From Muribaculaceae bacterium (GTDB lineage Bacteria > Bacteroidota > Bacteroidia > Bacteroidales > Muribaculaceae), in assembly GCA_022509185.1 (NCBI GenBank), contig JAFLTS010000001.1, positions 62,001 to 126,000 on the forward strand: a DNA stretch of 64,000 bases. Direction: 5' to 3'. Positions 27,531 through 37,277 of this stretch are shown piece after piece (position 1 is the first letter of the stretch; each line of letters starts with the position of its first letter). The translations under genes were made by a program, and so were the position numbers. Below the pieces are notes generated by a model. That model was not told where the DNA came from and did no database searches. It was given only the letters and a program-made list of their open reading frames with translations.

Positions 27531-27682
27531 ATTGTCTATTTAAGTTGTAATCCTTTGTTTTAACGGGAATATAACGCACTCCTAACTTTTCTGCCAATTT
27601 ACTTCTAATTAACTGTGCACCATGCACTATGCTCCTTAAACTTTAAAGATACGGATAACCAAACCTCTCATTCCTCTCTTGT

Positions 27683-27690
27683 TAACTTTG
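27683..27690 (+). promoter_or_regulatory. -7 box of candidate long RNA
   Basis: TAACTTTG is a match to TAnnTTTG. No -33 TTTG lies 19-20 bp upstream, so the promoter is only half supported. Confidence 0.35.
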
Positions 27691-27818
27691 CATCGCAATC
27701 AGGCAAAAAGCACCTGCCATGCGTGGTGGCACAAGCTCTTACCTCACATTGCAAAAGTCCAAGAGAGGACGACAGCCTTCAAAAATCTTAAGCCGTGTAA
27801 GCCTCAAAGGCGCATCCC

Positions 27819-27870
27819 AACCTCTGAAAGAGGTTGTATATGGTTAAACCCGGGTTATTTGTACCTGGGG
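27819..27870 (+). repeat. Second copy of the double-hairpin element
   Basis: AACCTCT-GAA-AGAGGTT, a linker containing TATATGGTTAAA, then CCCGGGT-7 nt-ACCTGGG. Order, spacing and the TATA-GTTAA linker match the element at 17349-17397, while the stem bases differ in a compensated way. Confidence 0.5.
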
Positions 27871-28153
27871 ATGATAAAGGCTGCTGACAATGACATACTG
27901 ACAAACCTACCGGTGAATTCCTGAACGTTAACTAAGACTACCCAGATTCACTGAGGCCTACTAACCGTACGTCGACCCGGCCATCACCGGGCCAACCATC
28001 GATGGACAAGTCCCGGATACATGACGGCTGTGCCGTCCCGTGTGATACTGCCATCCTTCCCCGGTAACGACTGCCTCCACACAAACGGACGAATCATTCC
28101 CGATCTCTGCTTCCGTTTCGGCTATCCTTACCCTGTAACGGCCAAAAGCCCCC

Positions 28154-28267
28154 TTGAATCTCGGTTCCGGAGAGAATCCCTCCCGACTTCCTCACGCCAA
28201 CCCGCCAGGGTTGAATCCCGGTTCCGGAGAGGATGTCTCCCGACTTCCTCACCTCAACCCGCCAGGG
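28154..28267 (+). repeat. 57-bp tandem duplication
   Basis: Copies 28154-28210 and 28211-28267 differ at 6 of 57 positions; a third copy begins (TTGAATCTGG) and breaks off. If read as protein the unit would be 19 residues, but most differences are non-silent. Confidence 0.9.
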
Positions 28268-28580
28268 TTGAATCTGGTTAGCCGTGGGTTGAGCTTGCGA
28301 AACCCTCGGTTTAAAGGATCATAGGCCATAAGGCCTATTCCTCTCTCCTCGTAGAGGGCCTAACCCCCTCCCAATCCCTTTGCCTTACCATCGTTCCAGG
28401 ATTTCTGCTACAAGTGCTCGGCTCATAATCTCAGGGTCGCCGATTACCGGTTGGGATTAATAAACTCGATTCAAACCCGTCCCGACTCTTTCCCTGTAAC
28501 GTGCTCGGAAAAGTCTTGCACCATGGCTGATAGGAGAATTAATCACACATTTAAAACCCATTTCATCTCGAATGGGCCCT

Positions 28581-28623
28581 AAAGGAGTCCCGGTATCATA
28601 CTATTACCCGACTCCTTTTTTTA
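28581..28623 (+). terminator. Strong intrinsic terminator before htpG
   Basis: AAAGGAGTC (28581-28589) and GACTCCTTT (28610-28618) with an inner GGTA/TACC pairing, followed by a run of T. It cannot serve the fimbrial operon, which has its own terminator 1.1 kb upstream. Confidence 0.85.
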
Positions 28624-28744
28624 TTTTCCAAACCGAACAATTCATTAAGACGAGGGGTCAACTTAATAGGTAAAACTATAGATAATAAACCATAACCAAT
28701 GTCGGTTGTTATAAAATTGGTACAATTTTTGTCTATTGTAATGC

Positions 28745-28769
28745 GAAGCGAACGCTTCTTATATATTTG
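28745..28769 (+). promoter_or_regulatory. htpG promoter with internal palindrome
   Basis: A -7 box TATATTTG (28762-28769) lies 24 bp before the ATG. Just upstream is the perfect palindrome GAAGCG-AA-CGCTTC (28745-28758), exactly where a repressor would block the polymerase between the -33 and -7 elements. The -33 (ATTG at 28735-28738) is 23 bp away, longer than usual. Confidence 0.5.
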
Positions 28770-28793
28770 AGTAAACTTAAAACAAAACAAAAT

Positions 28794-30830
28794 ATGGCAA
28801 CTGGTAAAATTGGGGTAACAACCGAAAACATTTTCCCCGTTATTAAGAAATTCCTCTACAGTGACCACGAGATTTTTCTTCGTGAATTAGTGGCAAACGC
28901 AGTAGATGCAACCCAAAAATTAAAAACCCTTTATTCTTTCGGAGATTATAAAGGAGAATTGGGTGATATGAACGTTAAGGTTTCTATTGATAAAAAAGCA
29001 GGTACTCTAACCGTCTCTGATCATGGCATCGGGATGGATGCAGAAGATATCGATAAGTATATCAACCAGATAGCTTTTTCCGGTGCTGAAGAATTCTTGG
29101 CTAAATATAAAGATACAGCTAACTCGATTATCGGGCATTTCGGCCTCGGTTTCTATTCAGCCTTCATGGTTTCAAAGAAAGTTGAAATCCGCTCCCTTTC
29201 ATACAAAGAGGGTGCTAAAGCCGTGAAATGGACTTGCGACGGTAGCCCCGAATACACAATGGAAGAAACAGACAAGAAAGAACGTGGTACTGATGTAATT
29301 CTTTATATCGACGAAGATGACAAGGAATTCCTTGAACAGACGCGTATCGATACTCTGCTTAAAAAATACTGTCGCTTCCTTCCGGTGCCTGTTATCTCAG
29401 GTAAAGAACAGGAATGGAAAGATGGTAAATATGTAGATACAGACAAAGACAAAGTGGTGAATGCCACCGAACCTCTTTGGACAAAAAAACCGGCTGATCT
29501 TACTGATGCCGACTATCTTACATTCTACCATGAACTGATGCCGGGTAGCGAGGATCCCATGTTCTGGATTCATCTCAATGTTGACTATCCTTTCACTCTT
29601 ACCGGAATCCTTTATTTCCCAAAAATAAAGACCAATTTTGATATCCAGAAAAACAGGATTCAGCTTTATTGTAATCAGGTTTTCGTAACAGATCAGGTAG
29701 AAGGTGTTGTGCCGGAATTCATGACTCTTATGCAAGGTGTGATTGACTCTCCTGATATTCCGCTTAATGTTAGCAGAAGTTATCTCCAGGCTGATTCGCA
29801 GGTTAAGAAAATATCTTCCTACATAACAAAGAAACTTGCTGAACGCCTTGAAAAGATGTTCAAAGATGACAGAAAGAGTTTCGAAGAGAAGTGGGACGAT
29901 ATAAAGGTATTCATAGAATATGGTATGCTCACGGATGAGAAATTCTACGATCAGGCTAAGAAATTCTTCCTCCTCAAGGATGTTAAAGGCCAATACTTCA
30001 CTTTAGAAGAATATCGTAAACTTGTTGAAGCATCTCAGACAGATAAAGACAACACCGTTATTTATCTTTATACAACCGATCCTACCGCACAATTCACTTA
30101 TGTTAAGGCTGCTGAAGAAAAGGGTTACAATGTATTGGTGATGGACGGTCAACTTGACACTCACATTGTGGGATTGTTTGAACAGAAACTTGACAAAACA
30201 AGATTCGTAAGAGTTGACTCCGACATTCCTGAAAGACTTATTGTAAAAGCTGACGCTCAGGAAGCGGGCCTCTCACCTCTTCAGACAGATATTATGAGCA
30301 CTCTTTTCAAGAGTATGATTCCTAATATAGAGAAAACAAACTTCATAGTGACTTTCGCTGCCTTAGGTGAAAATGATGCTCCGGCCACTGTAACTCAAAA
30401 TGAGTTTATGAGGCGTATGAAAGAAATGGCTGCAATGCAACCCGGAGGTGGTTTTTACGGTGAACTTCCGGACAGTTATGAAGTGATTGTGAATACCAAC
30501 CAACCTTCCGTTAAACAGATTGTTGAAGAGGCTACCAAAGCTCTTGAAGGTGAAGTAAATCCTATACGTACTGAGATAGACTCCCTCAATAATGAAATAA
30601 CTGAAGCAAGGAAGAAAGCTACTGATAGTAAGGAATCAGCCCCCGATCTTTCAGAGAAGGAAAATAAGGTGAGTGAGTTGCGTGACAAAGAATCAAAAAT
30701 TATCTCAGATTATGCTAAATCCTTACCTGTAGTAAGGCAGATAATAGACCTGGCTCTTCTGCAAAGCCATCTTCTTTCAGGAGAAAATCTAAATCAGTTT
30801 ATAAAGAGATCTATAGATTTGTTGAAATAA
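28794..30830 (+). CDS. htpG: Molecular chaperone HtpG (Hsp90)
   Basis: 678 residues from the ATG at 28794; a TTG-initiated extension to 28767 would overlap the -7 box and is rejected. N-terminal GHKL ATPase: LRELVANAVDA (with the conserved catalytic Glu region), VSDHGIGMD, SGAEEFL and GHFGLGFYSAFMV. The middle domain begins near PLWTKKPADLTDADY, with RSYLQADSQVKKI; the C-terminal dimerisation domain is helical. It is an ATP-dependent cytoplasmic chaperone of the heat-shock response. The promoter holds a palindrome suggesting repressor control. A terminator follows directly. Confidence 0.97.
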   Translation: MATGKIGVTTENIFPVIKKFLYSDHEIFLRELVANAVDATQKLKTLYSFGDYKGELGDMNVKVSIDKKAGTLTVSDHGIGMDAEDIDKYINQIAFSGAEEFLAKYKDTANSIIGHFGLGFYSAFMVSKKVEIRSLSYKEGAKAVKWTCDGSPEYTMEETDKKERGTDVILYIDEDDKEFLEQTRIDTLLKKYCRFLPVPVISGKEQEWKDGKYVDTDKDKVVNATEPLWTKKPADLTDADYLTFYHELMPGSEDPMFWIHLNVDYPFTLTGILYFPKIKTNFDIQKNRIQLYCNQVFVTDQVEGVVPEFMTLMQGVIDSPDIPLNVSRSYLQADSQVKKISSYITKKLAERLEKMFKDDRKSFEEKWDDIKVFIEYGMLTDEKFYDQAKKFFLLKDVKGQYFTLEEYRKLVEASQTDKDNTVIYLYTTDPTAQFTYVKAAEEKGYNVLVMDGQLDTHIVGLFEQKLDKTRFVRVDSDIPERLIVKADAQEAGLSPLQTDIMSTLFKSMIPNIEKTNFIVTFAALGENDAPATVTQNEFMRRMKEMAAMQPGGGFYGELPDSYEVIVNTNQPSVKQIVEEATKALEGEVNPIRTEIDSLNNEITEARKKATDSKESAPDLSEKENKVSELRDKESKIISDYAKSLPVVRQIIDLALLQSHLLSGENLNQFIKRSIDLLK

Positions 30831-30855
30831 AAAAAGGAGCTAAAGCTCCTTTTTT
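30831..30855 (+). terminator. Terminator of htpG
   Basis: AAAAAGGAGCT and AGCTCCTTTTTT, stem of at least 10 bp with almost no loop, immediately after the htpG stop. Confidence 0.85.
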
Positions 30856-30936
30856 GTGGTCTGGGGTTGGTGGTTTTGGGTTATAGTTAGCGGTTTGTCG
30901 TTGTGATTTGCGGATTTCTAACAATGAACTACAACT

Positions 30937-30976
30937 AAAATAATCAAAGGAGCTTTAAAGCTCCTTTGATTATTTT
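30937..30976. terminator. 40-bp perfect palindrome, bidirectional terminator
   Basis: Twenty bases on each side of the centre (30956/30957) are perfectly complementary, with T-runs on both strands. It overlaps the stop codon of the beta-galactosidase gene. Its core AAAGGAGCT/AGCTCCTTT repeats that of the htpG terminator 90 bp away. Confidence 0.9.
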
Positions 30977-33345
30977 TTGAAGGGAGTCGCACTTACATAA
31001 ATGCGATAATCTTGAATTGCTCCCGGGGCTCCGTTTTCTGCTCTCGGAAGATATTCTATCCCTCCAATAGTCTCTTCGGAACCCAGATCTATCACCACTC
31101 TTTGGGGATATTCCGCCCCTTCTGAAGATTTCCAATAAGTAGATTCCTGAAGATCATATATTTTATCAGCTGTATTATTTCCGGACAAAATATCTTCACT
31201 ATCCGCATAATAGATATTCCATGGCTCACGACTTAATCTGTGACCTTCCGGATCAAGAACATAGAATTCTGCTATGGCAGAATAGTTTTGACCGTCTCCG
31301 GGGGATAAGGCTTCGATAGCCAGATAACGACCGACCACAGGAGTCTCAAACACCTGACGTTTCCAGCCATTTTCCTGTGGGAACGCTCCACCGAATACAG
31401 GGGTTATATTACCCAGGTCGAGATACTCTCCTTCCTTTCTGTGAAGCTGCAAAGCTTCTCCTTGTAATTTATCGATTACAGGAGAAGTCAGACCTTCACA
31501 TATCGGTTCACGAGGTCCTAATATGTCAAAAATCAGGATTTCATTCTCTCCTTGATTTAGCCATACACCCGGAGTATATAAAGTCTGTTGTGGACCGATA
31601 TCCCATATCCTTCCTAAGGGATACGCGTTTAAATAAACCAATCCTTTCCCCCATGTCTCAAACAAAAGGAAGGTGTCGGAAGGTTTGTCTACAGTGAATT
31701 TAGCCTTATAAACCCCCATGGGGAATCTTCCGTCAGAATCTGCTTCTACCGATTCTATGGGCTTATATTCCATTGAATTATAAAAATCAAGAAGATCAGG
31801 AAGAAGATAAACATTGAAATTATCTAATACTTGGGAGTCACCTGTTTCCGGATTGACTAATGAAACAGACTCGGTAATACCCTTGAAATCCTTTATAGCG
31901 ACACCGAAATTAATTCTTCCCATAGCTTCTACAAGAATATCAAGCTTAGTTTTATCAGGAAGGGCCGGAAGTGACAATTCCGTTTCTCCCAGACGTCTGT
32001 CAAGTTTACCTAAATATTCTCCGTTTGCAAAAATCCGGGCATAATCATGGGCTTCTATAATACGTAGAATTGTACCTTCTATTACCTCACCAACTTCTGT
32101 TGAATAAATCATGCTTCCATAACCTTGATTATACTCCTCCATGGTCAGGATACCTTGAGTGGGTATAGAGTCTGGCAGATTGGATAATAATGGAGCCACT
32201 TCGGTAAAAGAGAACGACGGAACAGCTATAGGTATGATTCTTTCCGGTAAGGATGGAAGAGAGTCTTTTGAATATGTTTGTAATAGATCTCTCAGCAACC
32301 AATATTTTTCTGTTGGATTACCACTCTCATTTATTGGAGCATCATAATCATAAGAAGTTACGTCAGGAGCGTATCCCGGCGAGTTGGCTCCGGCCCAGTG
32401 TCCCCAGTTTGTCCCTCCATGAGTCATATAAAGACTAAAAGAGATATCCCGGGAAAGCATCTCATTTATTCCCTGTATCATTTCACTGGCTGGACGTGTT
32501 TCATGAGCAGCCCCCCATTTATCGAACCATCCGCTCCAAAATTCAGAACACATCAATGGTGATTCCGGGCGAAATCCCAAGAGCCTTTCAAACTGACTCC
32601 CGACATCAGCTCCCGTTCCGAAATTCATTGTCCATACTAAATCATCAAGGCCGTTTACATCGAAGTTAGATGACCAATCACACTGGAACATCACAATTTT
32701 TTCTCCATAAAGTCTTCGTAGTAAATCTCGAACTATCGAAACATAAGGCTTATTGTCACCATAGGCTCCATATTCGTTTTCTACCTGTATCATGATGATA
32801 GGACCTCCGTTTTCTATAGTGAGATCCTTAACCTGTTGTGCCAACGCCTCTTCGAATATCTCCACTCTCTCCAGAAAGTAGGGATCACTGTCTCTTAAAC
32901 TGATATCTTTTTTCTTTAACAGCCACCATGGAAGGCCACCCATTTCCCATTCAGCACAAACATAGGGGCCGGGACGCAGGATTACATAAAGTCCGTTGTC
33001 CTGACAAAGCTGTATGAATTTACGTATGTCATTACCCCCCGAGAAATCAAAGACTCCTTCATTTGTTTCATGTACATTCCAAAATGTATATAGGCAAACT
33101 GTGTTCATTCCCAATGCCTTACACATTTTTATCCTCTGGTCCCAATATTGCATCGGTATGCGTGGGTAATGAAGTTCGGCTGCCTTCACCACAAAAGGTT
33201 CTCCATTGAGAAGCAAAGCCTTCTTTCCTGCCTCGAAACTCTGTCTTCCTTCTGCAGCAAAAGACGGTAGGCTGAATAAAGTACAGAGAGCGCTGACTGT
33301 CATCAACGCTCTCATTATAATAATATTTAAAGTTTTTTTCCTCAT
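30970..33345 (-). CDS. Secreted GH35 beta-galactosidase with C-terminal F5/8-type domain
   Basis: 791 residues. Signal peptide within the first 30 residues (ending LFSLPSFAAEG). GH35 signatures: ELHYPRIPMQYWDQRIK, RPGPYVCAEWEMGGLPWWL, GGPIIMIQVENEYGAYG (acid/base Glu near 189-191), PLMCSEFWSGWFDKWG (nucleophile Glu) and MTHGGTNWGHWAG. Beta-jelly-roll domains follow (GKGLVYLNAYPLGRIW). The last 130 residues (STYWKSSEGAEYPQRVVIDLG) look like a discoidin/F5-8 type C domain. It should release terminal beta-galactose in the periplasm or at the surface, and would complement the GH53 enzyme at 3.7 kb. The stop lies inside a palindromic terminator shared with the region after htpG. Confidence 0.92.
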   Translation of the reverse strand: MRKKTLNIIIMRALMTVSALCTLFSLPSFAAEGRQSFEAGKKALLLNGEPFVVKAAELHYPRIPMQYWDQRIKMCKALGMNTVCLYTFWNVHETNEGVFDFSGGNDIRKFIQLCQDNGLYVILRPGPYVCAEWEMGGLPWWLLKKKDISLRDSDPYFLERVEIFEEALAQQVKDLTIENGGPIIMIQVENEYGAYGDNKPYVSIVRDLLRRLYGEKIVMFQCDWSSNFDVNGLDDLVWTMNFGTGADVGSQFERLLGFRPESPLMCSEFWSGWFDKWGAAHETRPASEMIQGINEMLSRDISFSLYMTHGGTNWGHWAGANSPGYAPDVTSYDYDAPINESGNPTEKYWLLRDLLQTYSKDSLPSLPERIIPIAVPSFSFTEVAPLLSNLPDSIPTQGILTMEEYNQGYGSMIYSTEVGEVIEGTILRIIEAHDYARIFANGEYLGKLDRRLGETELSLPALPDKTKLDILVEAMGRINFGVAIKDFKGITESVSLVNPETGDSQVLDNFNVYLLPDLLDFYNSMEYKPIESVEADSDGRFPMGVYKAKFTVDKPSDTFLLFETWGKGLVYLNAYPLGRIWDIGPQQTLYTPGVWLNQGENEILIFDILGPREPICEGLTSPVIDKLQGEALQLHRKEGEYLDLGNITPVFGGAFPQENGWKRQVFETPVVGRYLAIEALSPGDGQNYSAIAEFYVLDPEGHRLSREPWNIYYADSEDILSGNNTADKIYDLQESTYWKSSEGAEYPQRVVIDLGSEETIGGIEYLPRAENGAPGAIQDYRIYVSATPFKK

Positions 33346-33378
33346 ATATTTATTCTGTCTTTCAACAACAGGAATTCT

Positions 33379-35028
33379 TTATTTTGAGCAAACATCCATA
33401 GGACAACGAGGCTTTATCTGTTTGAAGAAATCATTTCCCTTATTATCCACCAGAATAAATGCCGGGAAATCCTCTACATCAATTTTCCAGATTGCCTCCA
33501 TCCCTAATTCAGGATATTCAAGAAGTTCTACATTCTTAATGGAATCTTGGGCAAGGATGGCTGCCGGACCTCCGATAGAACCTAAATAGAAGCCGCCATG
33601 TTTCTTGCAGGCATCGGTTACTTGCTGGCTACGGTTACCCTTTGCAATCATTACCATTGAACCACCTGCTGCCTGGAATTGATCTACATATGGATCCATT
33701 CGTCCTGCTGTAGTCGGTCCGAAAGAACCCGAAGGCATTCCTTCCGGTTTTTTAGCCGGGCCCGCATAATATATAGGATGGTCTTTCAGATATTGCGGCA
33801 TCGGTTCGCCGGCGTCAAGTCGCTCTTTAATCTTTGCATGGGCAATATCACGGCCCACAACTATAGTTCCGCTTAAAGATAATCTTGTAGATACCGGGTA
33901 TTTGTCAAGTTCTTTCAATACTTCCTCCATAGGACGGTTAAGGTCTATTTTCACTACTTCACCTTCACCTTTCTCACGAAGTTCTACCGGTATAAGTTCT
34001 CCGGGGAATTCATCCAGTTTTTCTATCCAAAGGCCCTCTTTATTTATCTTGGCTTTCACATTTCTGTCGGCTGAACAGCTCACTCCCATTCCCACCGGAC
34101 ACGAAGCACCATGACGAGGTAACCTGATAACCCTTACATCATGGGCAAAATATTTTCCACCGAATTGTGCTCCCAGTCCGATATTTTGAGCAGCCTCTAA
34201 GAGTTCCTTCTCCAGTTCAACATCCCGGAAAGCCTGACCATATTCATTTCCCTTGGTGGGAAGTTCATCATAATATTTTGCAGAGGCTTTTTTAACAGTG
34301 GCTAAATTGACTTCGGCTGATGTCCCGCCTATTACAAAAGCAATATGATAAGGTGGACAGGCGGCTGTTCCCAAAGTTTTCATCTTTTCTATAAGGAAGG
34401 GAACCAGTGTCTTTTTATTTAGAATAGCCTTTGTTTCCTGATAGAGATAGGTCTTATTAGCTGATCCTCCTCCTTTAGCTATAAAGAGAAATTTGTATTC
34501 GTTTCCTTCTGTTGCATGAATTTCAATTTGAGCAGGCAGATTGCAACCTGTATTTACCTCGTCATACATTGTAAGTGGTGCATTCTGAGAATATCTCAGA
34601 TTATTTTCGGTATACGTTTTGTAAATACCCAAAGAAATTTTTTCCTCATCATTGCATCCGGTCCATACATGTTGTCCCTTATAGGCAGAACATATGGAAG
34701 TACCTGTATCCTGACAGAACGGAAGCACACCTTTAGCAGCCACTTCAGCATTACGTAGCATTGTCAAGGCTACAAATTTGTCGTTTTCGGAAGCTTCAGG
34801 ATCATTCAGGATCTTTGCAACCATTTCATTATGTTCTCTTCGGAGCATAAATGAACAGTCATGACTTGCTACATTGGCTATCAAAGTCAAGGCCTCGGGA
34901 TCGACCACAAGCATTTCATGGCCATTCCAATTCTCTGTCTTTACGTAATCCTTGGTTATAAGTTTATATTCGGTTTTGTCAGGTCCCAGAGGGAAGGGTT
35001 CCTGGTAATGAAAAGGTTTAGTTGGCAT
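33379..35028 (-). CDS. fumA: Class I (iron-sulfur) fumarate hydratase
   Basis: 549 residues, the full length of single-chain class I fumarases. It interconverts fumarate and malate; in gut Bacteroidales this is part of the reductive branch towards succinate. Visible: [17 protein letters not shown] with a cluster Cys, [49 protein letters not shown] and, in the beta domain, [20 protein letters not shown] and [11 protein letters not shown]. The fold needs a 4Fe-4S cluster, so the enzyme is oxygen-sensitive. The gene is divergent from rho with its own -7 box at 35053-35060. It precedes the GH35 gene by 33 bp, so read-through is possible. Confidence 0.95.
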   Translation of the reverse strand: MPTKPFHYQEPFPLGPDKTEYKLITKDYVKTENWNGHEMLVVDPEALTLIANVASHDCSFMLRREHNEMVAKILNDPEASENDKFVALTMLRNAEVAAKGVLPFCQDTGTSICSAYKGQHVWTGCNDEEKISLGIYKTYTENNLRYSQNAPLTMYDEVNTGCNLPAQIEIHATEGNEYKFLFIAKGGGSANKTYLYQETKAILNKKTLVPFLIEKMKTLGTAACPPYHIAFVIGGTSAEVNLATVKKASAKYYDELPTKGNEYGQAFRDVELEKELLEAAQNIGLGAQFGGKYFAHDVRVIRLPRHGASCPVGMGVSCSADRNVKAKINKEGLWIEKLDEFPGELIPVELREKGEGEVVKIDLNRPMEEVLKELDKYPVSTRLSLSGTIVVGRDIAHAKIKERLDAGEPMPQYLKDHPIYYAGPAKKPEGMPSGSFGPTTAGRMDPYVDQFQAAGGSMVMIAKGNRSQQVTDACKKHGGFYLGSIGGPAAILAQDSIKNVELLEYPELGMEAIWKIDVEDFPAFILVDNKGNDFFKQIKPRCPMDVCSK

Positions 35029-35052
35029 GGTATTTAGTATTTTGAATTATTG

Positions 35053-35060
35053 CAAAGATA
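35053..35060 (-). promoter_or_regulatory. -7 box of the fumarase gene
   Basis: The minus strand reads TATCTTTG, 24 bp before the ATG. No clear -33 was found. Confidence 0.45.
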
Positions 35061-35082
35061 AACAAAATATTTATATGAAGAT

Positions 35083-35114
35083 TTTGGATTTAATGGTTTT
35101 ATTCTTTACATTTG
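35083..35114 (+). promoter_or_regulatory. Promoter of rho
   Basis: TTTG (35083-35086), 20-bp spacer, TACATTTG (35107-35114): full consensus. It predicts a leader of about 140 nt before the rho ATG, long enough for autoregulation as known for rho in other bacteria. Confidence 0.7.
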
Positions 35115-35258
35115 CAAAAAATTCCGGGGTGCTTTGTTATTTTTTCATCCCGAAAATCTTTTTCAATTTCCACTTTCAATTATAATCCCTTTCTTTTTGC
35201 CAGGCACAGAACAATTGTGCGGTATTTAGGCACTTCAAAGAAAAACACATAAAATTTC

Positions 35259-37256
35259 ATGTTTCACATCAATGACTTGTATGCCATGGATGAAAATGTC
35301 TTGAAACAGACAGCAGAATCCATGGGACTTAAAAAGATTAACCATCTTTCTCAAGACGAATTAATTGCCGCTATACTGGATCTTCAAGCTGAATCAACAG
35401 CAAAGGATATTGTGGCAAAAACAGCTGAAAAAAAGAAAAACAATAAAGGGTCTGTAGAAAAAAGAGGTCGAAAAAAGACTCAGGATAATAGCCAGATGAA
35501 AACTTCCGAAGAGGATACAATGAATCAGGAAGATGGTAAAACTGAATCAATAGAAAATTCTACTAAAGAAAGTAGTCCTTCCGAACCTAAAAAAAGAGGT
35601 CGTAAACCAAAGGCTCAGAAAGAAGCCGAGGAAGCTCAAAAGGCACCTGAAAATGTTCCGGTGCAAATAATTCCTGAAGAAAAAATAACTGATTTGGTGG
35701 AAAAGCCTGAAGAAACGGCAGTTAAAGAAGAAATAAAAGCCGAAGAAAAACCGCAATCAGTGGAGAAAACCGAAACAGAAGCCGAAACTGCTCAGCAAGC
35801 TCCTCGACTGAAGGTTTTCACCCCAAGAAATCAAAGACCCGACAATAAGGAAAACCAGGATTTCTATTCTTTCTTCAATCCCGCTAATAAAGGTAAGACT
35901 TTTGTGCCTAGAGAACAAAAGGAACCGCTTAAACAGACTCAAAGCGTGCAGGCACAGTTGCCGGTTGCATCTCCAGCCGAAGACCTTCCTGTGCCTCAGC
36001 CAAGACCTATCCAAATGAGGGAACCCGGTGCTACTTCTCAGCAACCTCTTTCAAAACAACAGAAACTATTGCAGAAAAAACAATTCCGTAACCAAAGACA
36101 GAATGGGATTGTTCCTTCCGCTCAGTCGGAATATAATCTTGACGGTATTCTAACCGCACATGGAGTTTTGGAGATTATGCCCGAAGGTTATGGATTCCTG
36201 AGATCCGGAGATTACAACTATCTTCCAAGCCCTGATGACATTTATGTATCTCAAAATCAGATAAAAGAATTCGGACTTAAGACAGGAGACGTTGTTGAGG
36301 CTTCTATCAGGCCTCCTTTGGAAGGTGACAAATACTTCCCTATGGTTAAAGTCATTTCGGTGAACGGACTTTCTCCTGAATTAATAAGAGACCGGGTAGC
36401 CTTCGAACATCTCACTCCTTTATTCCCGGATGAGAAATTCAACCTTACAAAAGGTTCTACTTGCAATATTTCTACCCGAGTAGTTGATCTTTTTGCTCCA
36501 ATCGGTAAAGGTCAAAGGGCTTTAATCGTTGCGCCTCCTAAAACCGGTAAGACTATCCTTTTGAAAGATATTGCAAATGCTATCGCTGAAAATCATCCCG
36601 ACACTCACATCATCATGCTTTTGATAGATGAACGTCCTGAAGAAGTGACCGACATGGCAAGGAGTGTGAATGCTGAAGTTATAGCATCTACTTTTGATGA
36701 GCCTGCCGACCGACATGTCAAAATAGCTAATATAGTGCTGGAAAAAGCAAAACGACTTGTGGAAAGCGGACATGATGTAGTGATTATGTTGGATTCTATA
36801 ACCCGTCTTGCAAGAGCTTTTAATACTGTCTCTCCGGCTTCAGGAAAGATTCTGTCGGGAGGTGTGGATGCTAATGCACTTCAAAAGCCAAAACGTTTCT
36901 TCGGAGCTGCTCGTAATATTGAAAATGGAGGTTCTCTTACCATTATCGCTACGGCTCTTACGGAAACATCCTCAAAAATGGATGAGGTGATCTTCGAGGA
37001 ATTTAAAGGCACCGGCAATATGGAATTGCAATTAGACCGCAAACTTTCCAATAAGCGTATTTTCCCGGCTGTAGATATTATTGCTTCTTCAACCCGTAGG
37101 GATGATCTTCTCCTGCCACAGGAACATCTTAACCGAATGTGGGTGCTTAGAAATTATCTGGGCGATATGAATTCTCTGGAAGCTATGGAATTCATCAAGA
37201 AGAGAATGGAAATGACACGTAATAACGAGGAACTGCTCGTCACAATGGACAAATAA
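35259..37256 (+). CDS. rho: Transcription termination factor Rho with long disordered insertion
   Basis: 665 residues against about 420 in E. coli. The N-terminal helical domain ([20 protein letters not shown]) is followed by a low-complexity, charged, Gln/Pro/Glu/Lys-rich segment from about 50 to 285. The RNA-binding cold-shock-like domain begins at about 293 ([18 protein letters not shown]), then the RecA-type ATPase: P-loop [14 protein letters not shown], Walker [18 protein letters not shown]-loop [18 protein letters not shown] and R-loop. Such insertions are typical of Bacteroidetes Rho, and in B. thetaiotaomicron the segment drives condensate formation (published knowledge). ybaK, aroC and others follow in the same direction. 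Confidence 0.96.
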   Translation: MFHINDLYAMDENVLKQTAESMGLKKINHLSQDELIAAILDLQAESTAKDIVAKTAEKKKNNKGSVEKRGRKKTQDNSQMKTSEEDTMNQEDGKTESIENSTKESSPSEPKKRGRKPKAQKEAEEAQKAPENVPVQIIPEEKITDLVEKPEETAVKEEIKAEEKPQSVEKTETEAETAQQAPRLKVFTPRNQRPDNKENQDFYSFFNPANKGKTFVPREQKEPLKQTQSVQAQLPVASPAEDLPVPQPRPIQMREPGATSQQPLSKQQKLLQKKQFRNQRQNGIVPSAQSEYNLDGILTAHGVLEIMPEGYGFLRSGDYNYLPSPDDIYVSQNQIKEFGLKTGDVVEASIRPPLEGDKYFPMVKVISVNGLSPELIRDRVAFEHLTPLFPDEKFNLTKGSTCNISTRVVDLFAPIGKGQRALIVAPPKTGKTILLKDIANAIAENHPDTHIIMLLIDERPEEVTDMARSVNAEVIASTFDEPADRHVKIANIVLEKAKRLVESGHDVVIMLDSITRLARAFNTVSPASGKILSGGVDANALQKPKRFFGAARNIENGGSLTIIATALTETSSKMDEVIFEEFKGTGNMELQLDRKLSNKRIFPAVDIIASSTRRDDLLLPQEHLNRMWVLRNYLGDMNSLEAMEFIKKRMEMTRNNEELLVTMDK

Positions 37257-37277
37257 GAGTAATTTATCCGAAATAGA

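Larger units (their letters stand above)
27697..28622 (+). ncRNA. Candidate long structured non-coding RNA (about 0.9 kb)
   Basis: No convincing protein is encoded between the fimbrial terminator and htpG (27,531-28,790). The stretch looks richer in GC than its neighbours and is full of short perfect hairpins: AACCTCT/AGAGGTT (27819-27835), CCCGGGT/ACCTGGG, CCCGG/CCGGG near 27980, GACGGC/GCCGTC (28023-28037), ATAGGCC/GGCCTAT (28321-28338) and CCCATT/AATGGG near 28560, with a 57-bp tandem repeat in the middle. It starts after a -7 box and ends at a strong intrinsic terminator. The two open frames inside change mostly at non-silent positions between repeat copies, so I do not call them genes. 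A decayed mobile element is the alternative. Confidence 0.35.

Noticed and set aside
27679..27924. 81-codon open frame inside the gap before htpG
   Set aside because: It runs straight through the double-hairpin element, has unusual Trp/Pro/Arg-rich content and no start context; a by-product of GC-richer non-coding sequence.
28021..28281. 86-codon frame with 19-residue repeats
   Set aside because: Repeat copies differ mainly at residue-changing positions, so no selection on protein is visible.
27697..28622. RNase P RNA, tmRNA or group II intron in the gap before htpG
   Set aside because: The RNase P core sequences, a tRNA-like end with tag frame and an intron domain V were looked for by eye on both strands and not found.
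28767..28793. TTG-initiated N-terminal extension of htpG
   Set aside because: The TTG lies inside the TATATTTG promoter box; the ATG at 28794 gives the normal N-terminus.
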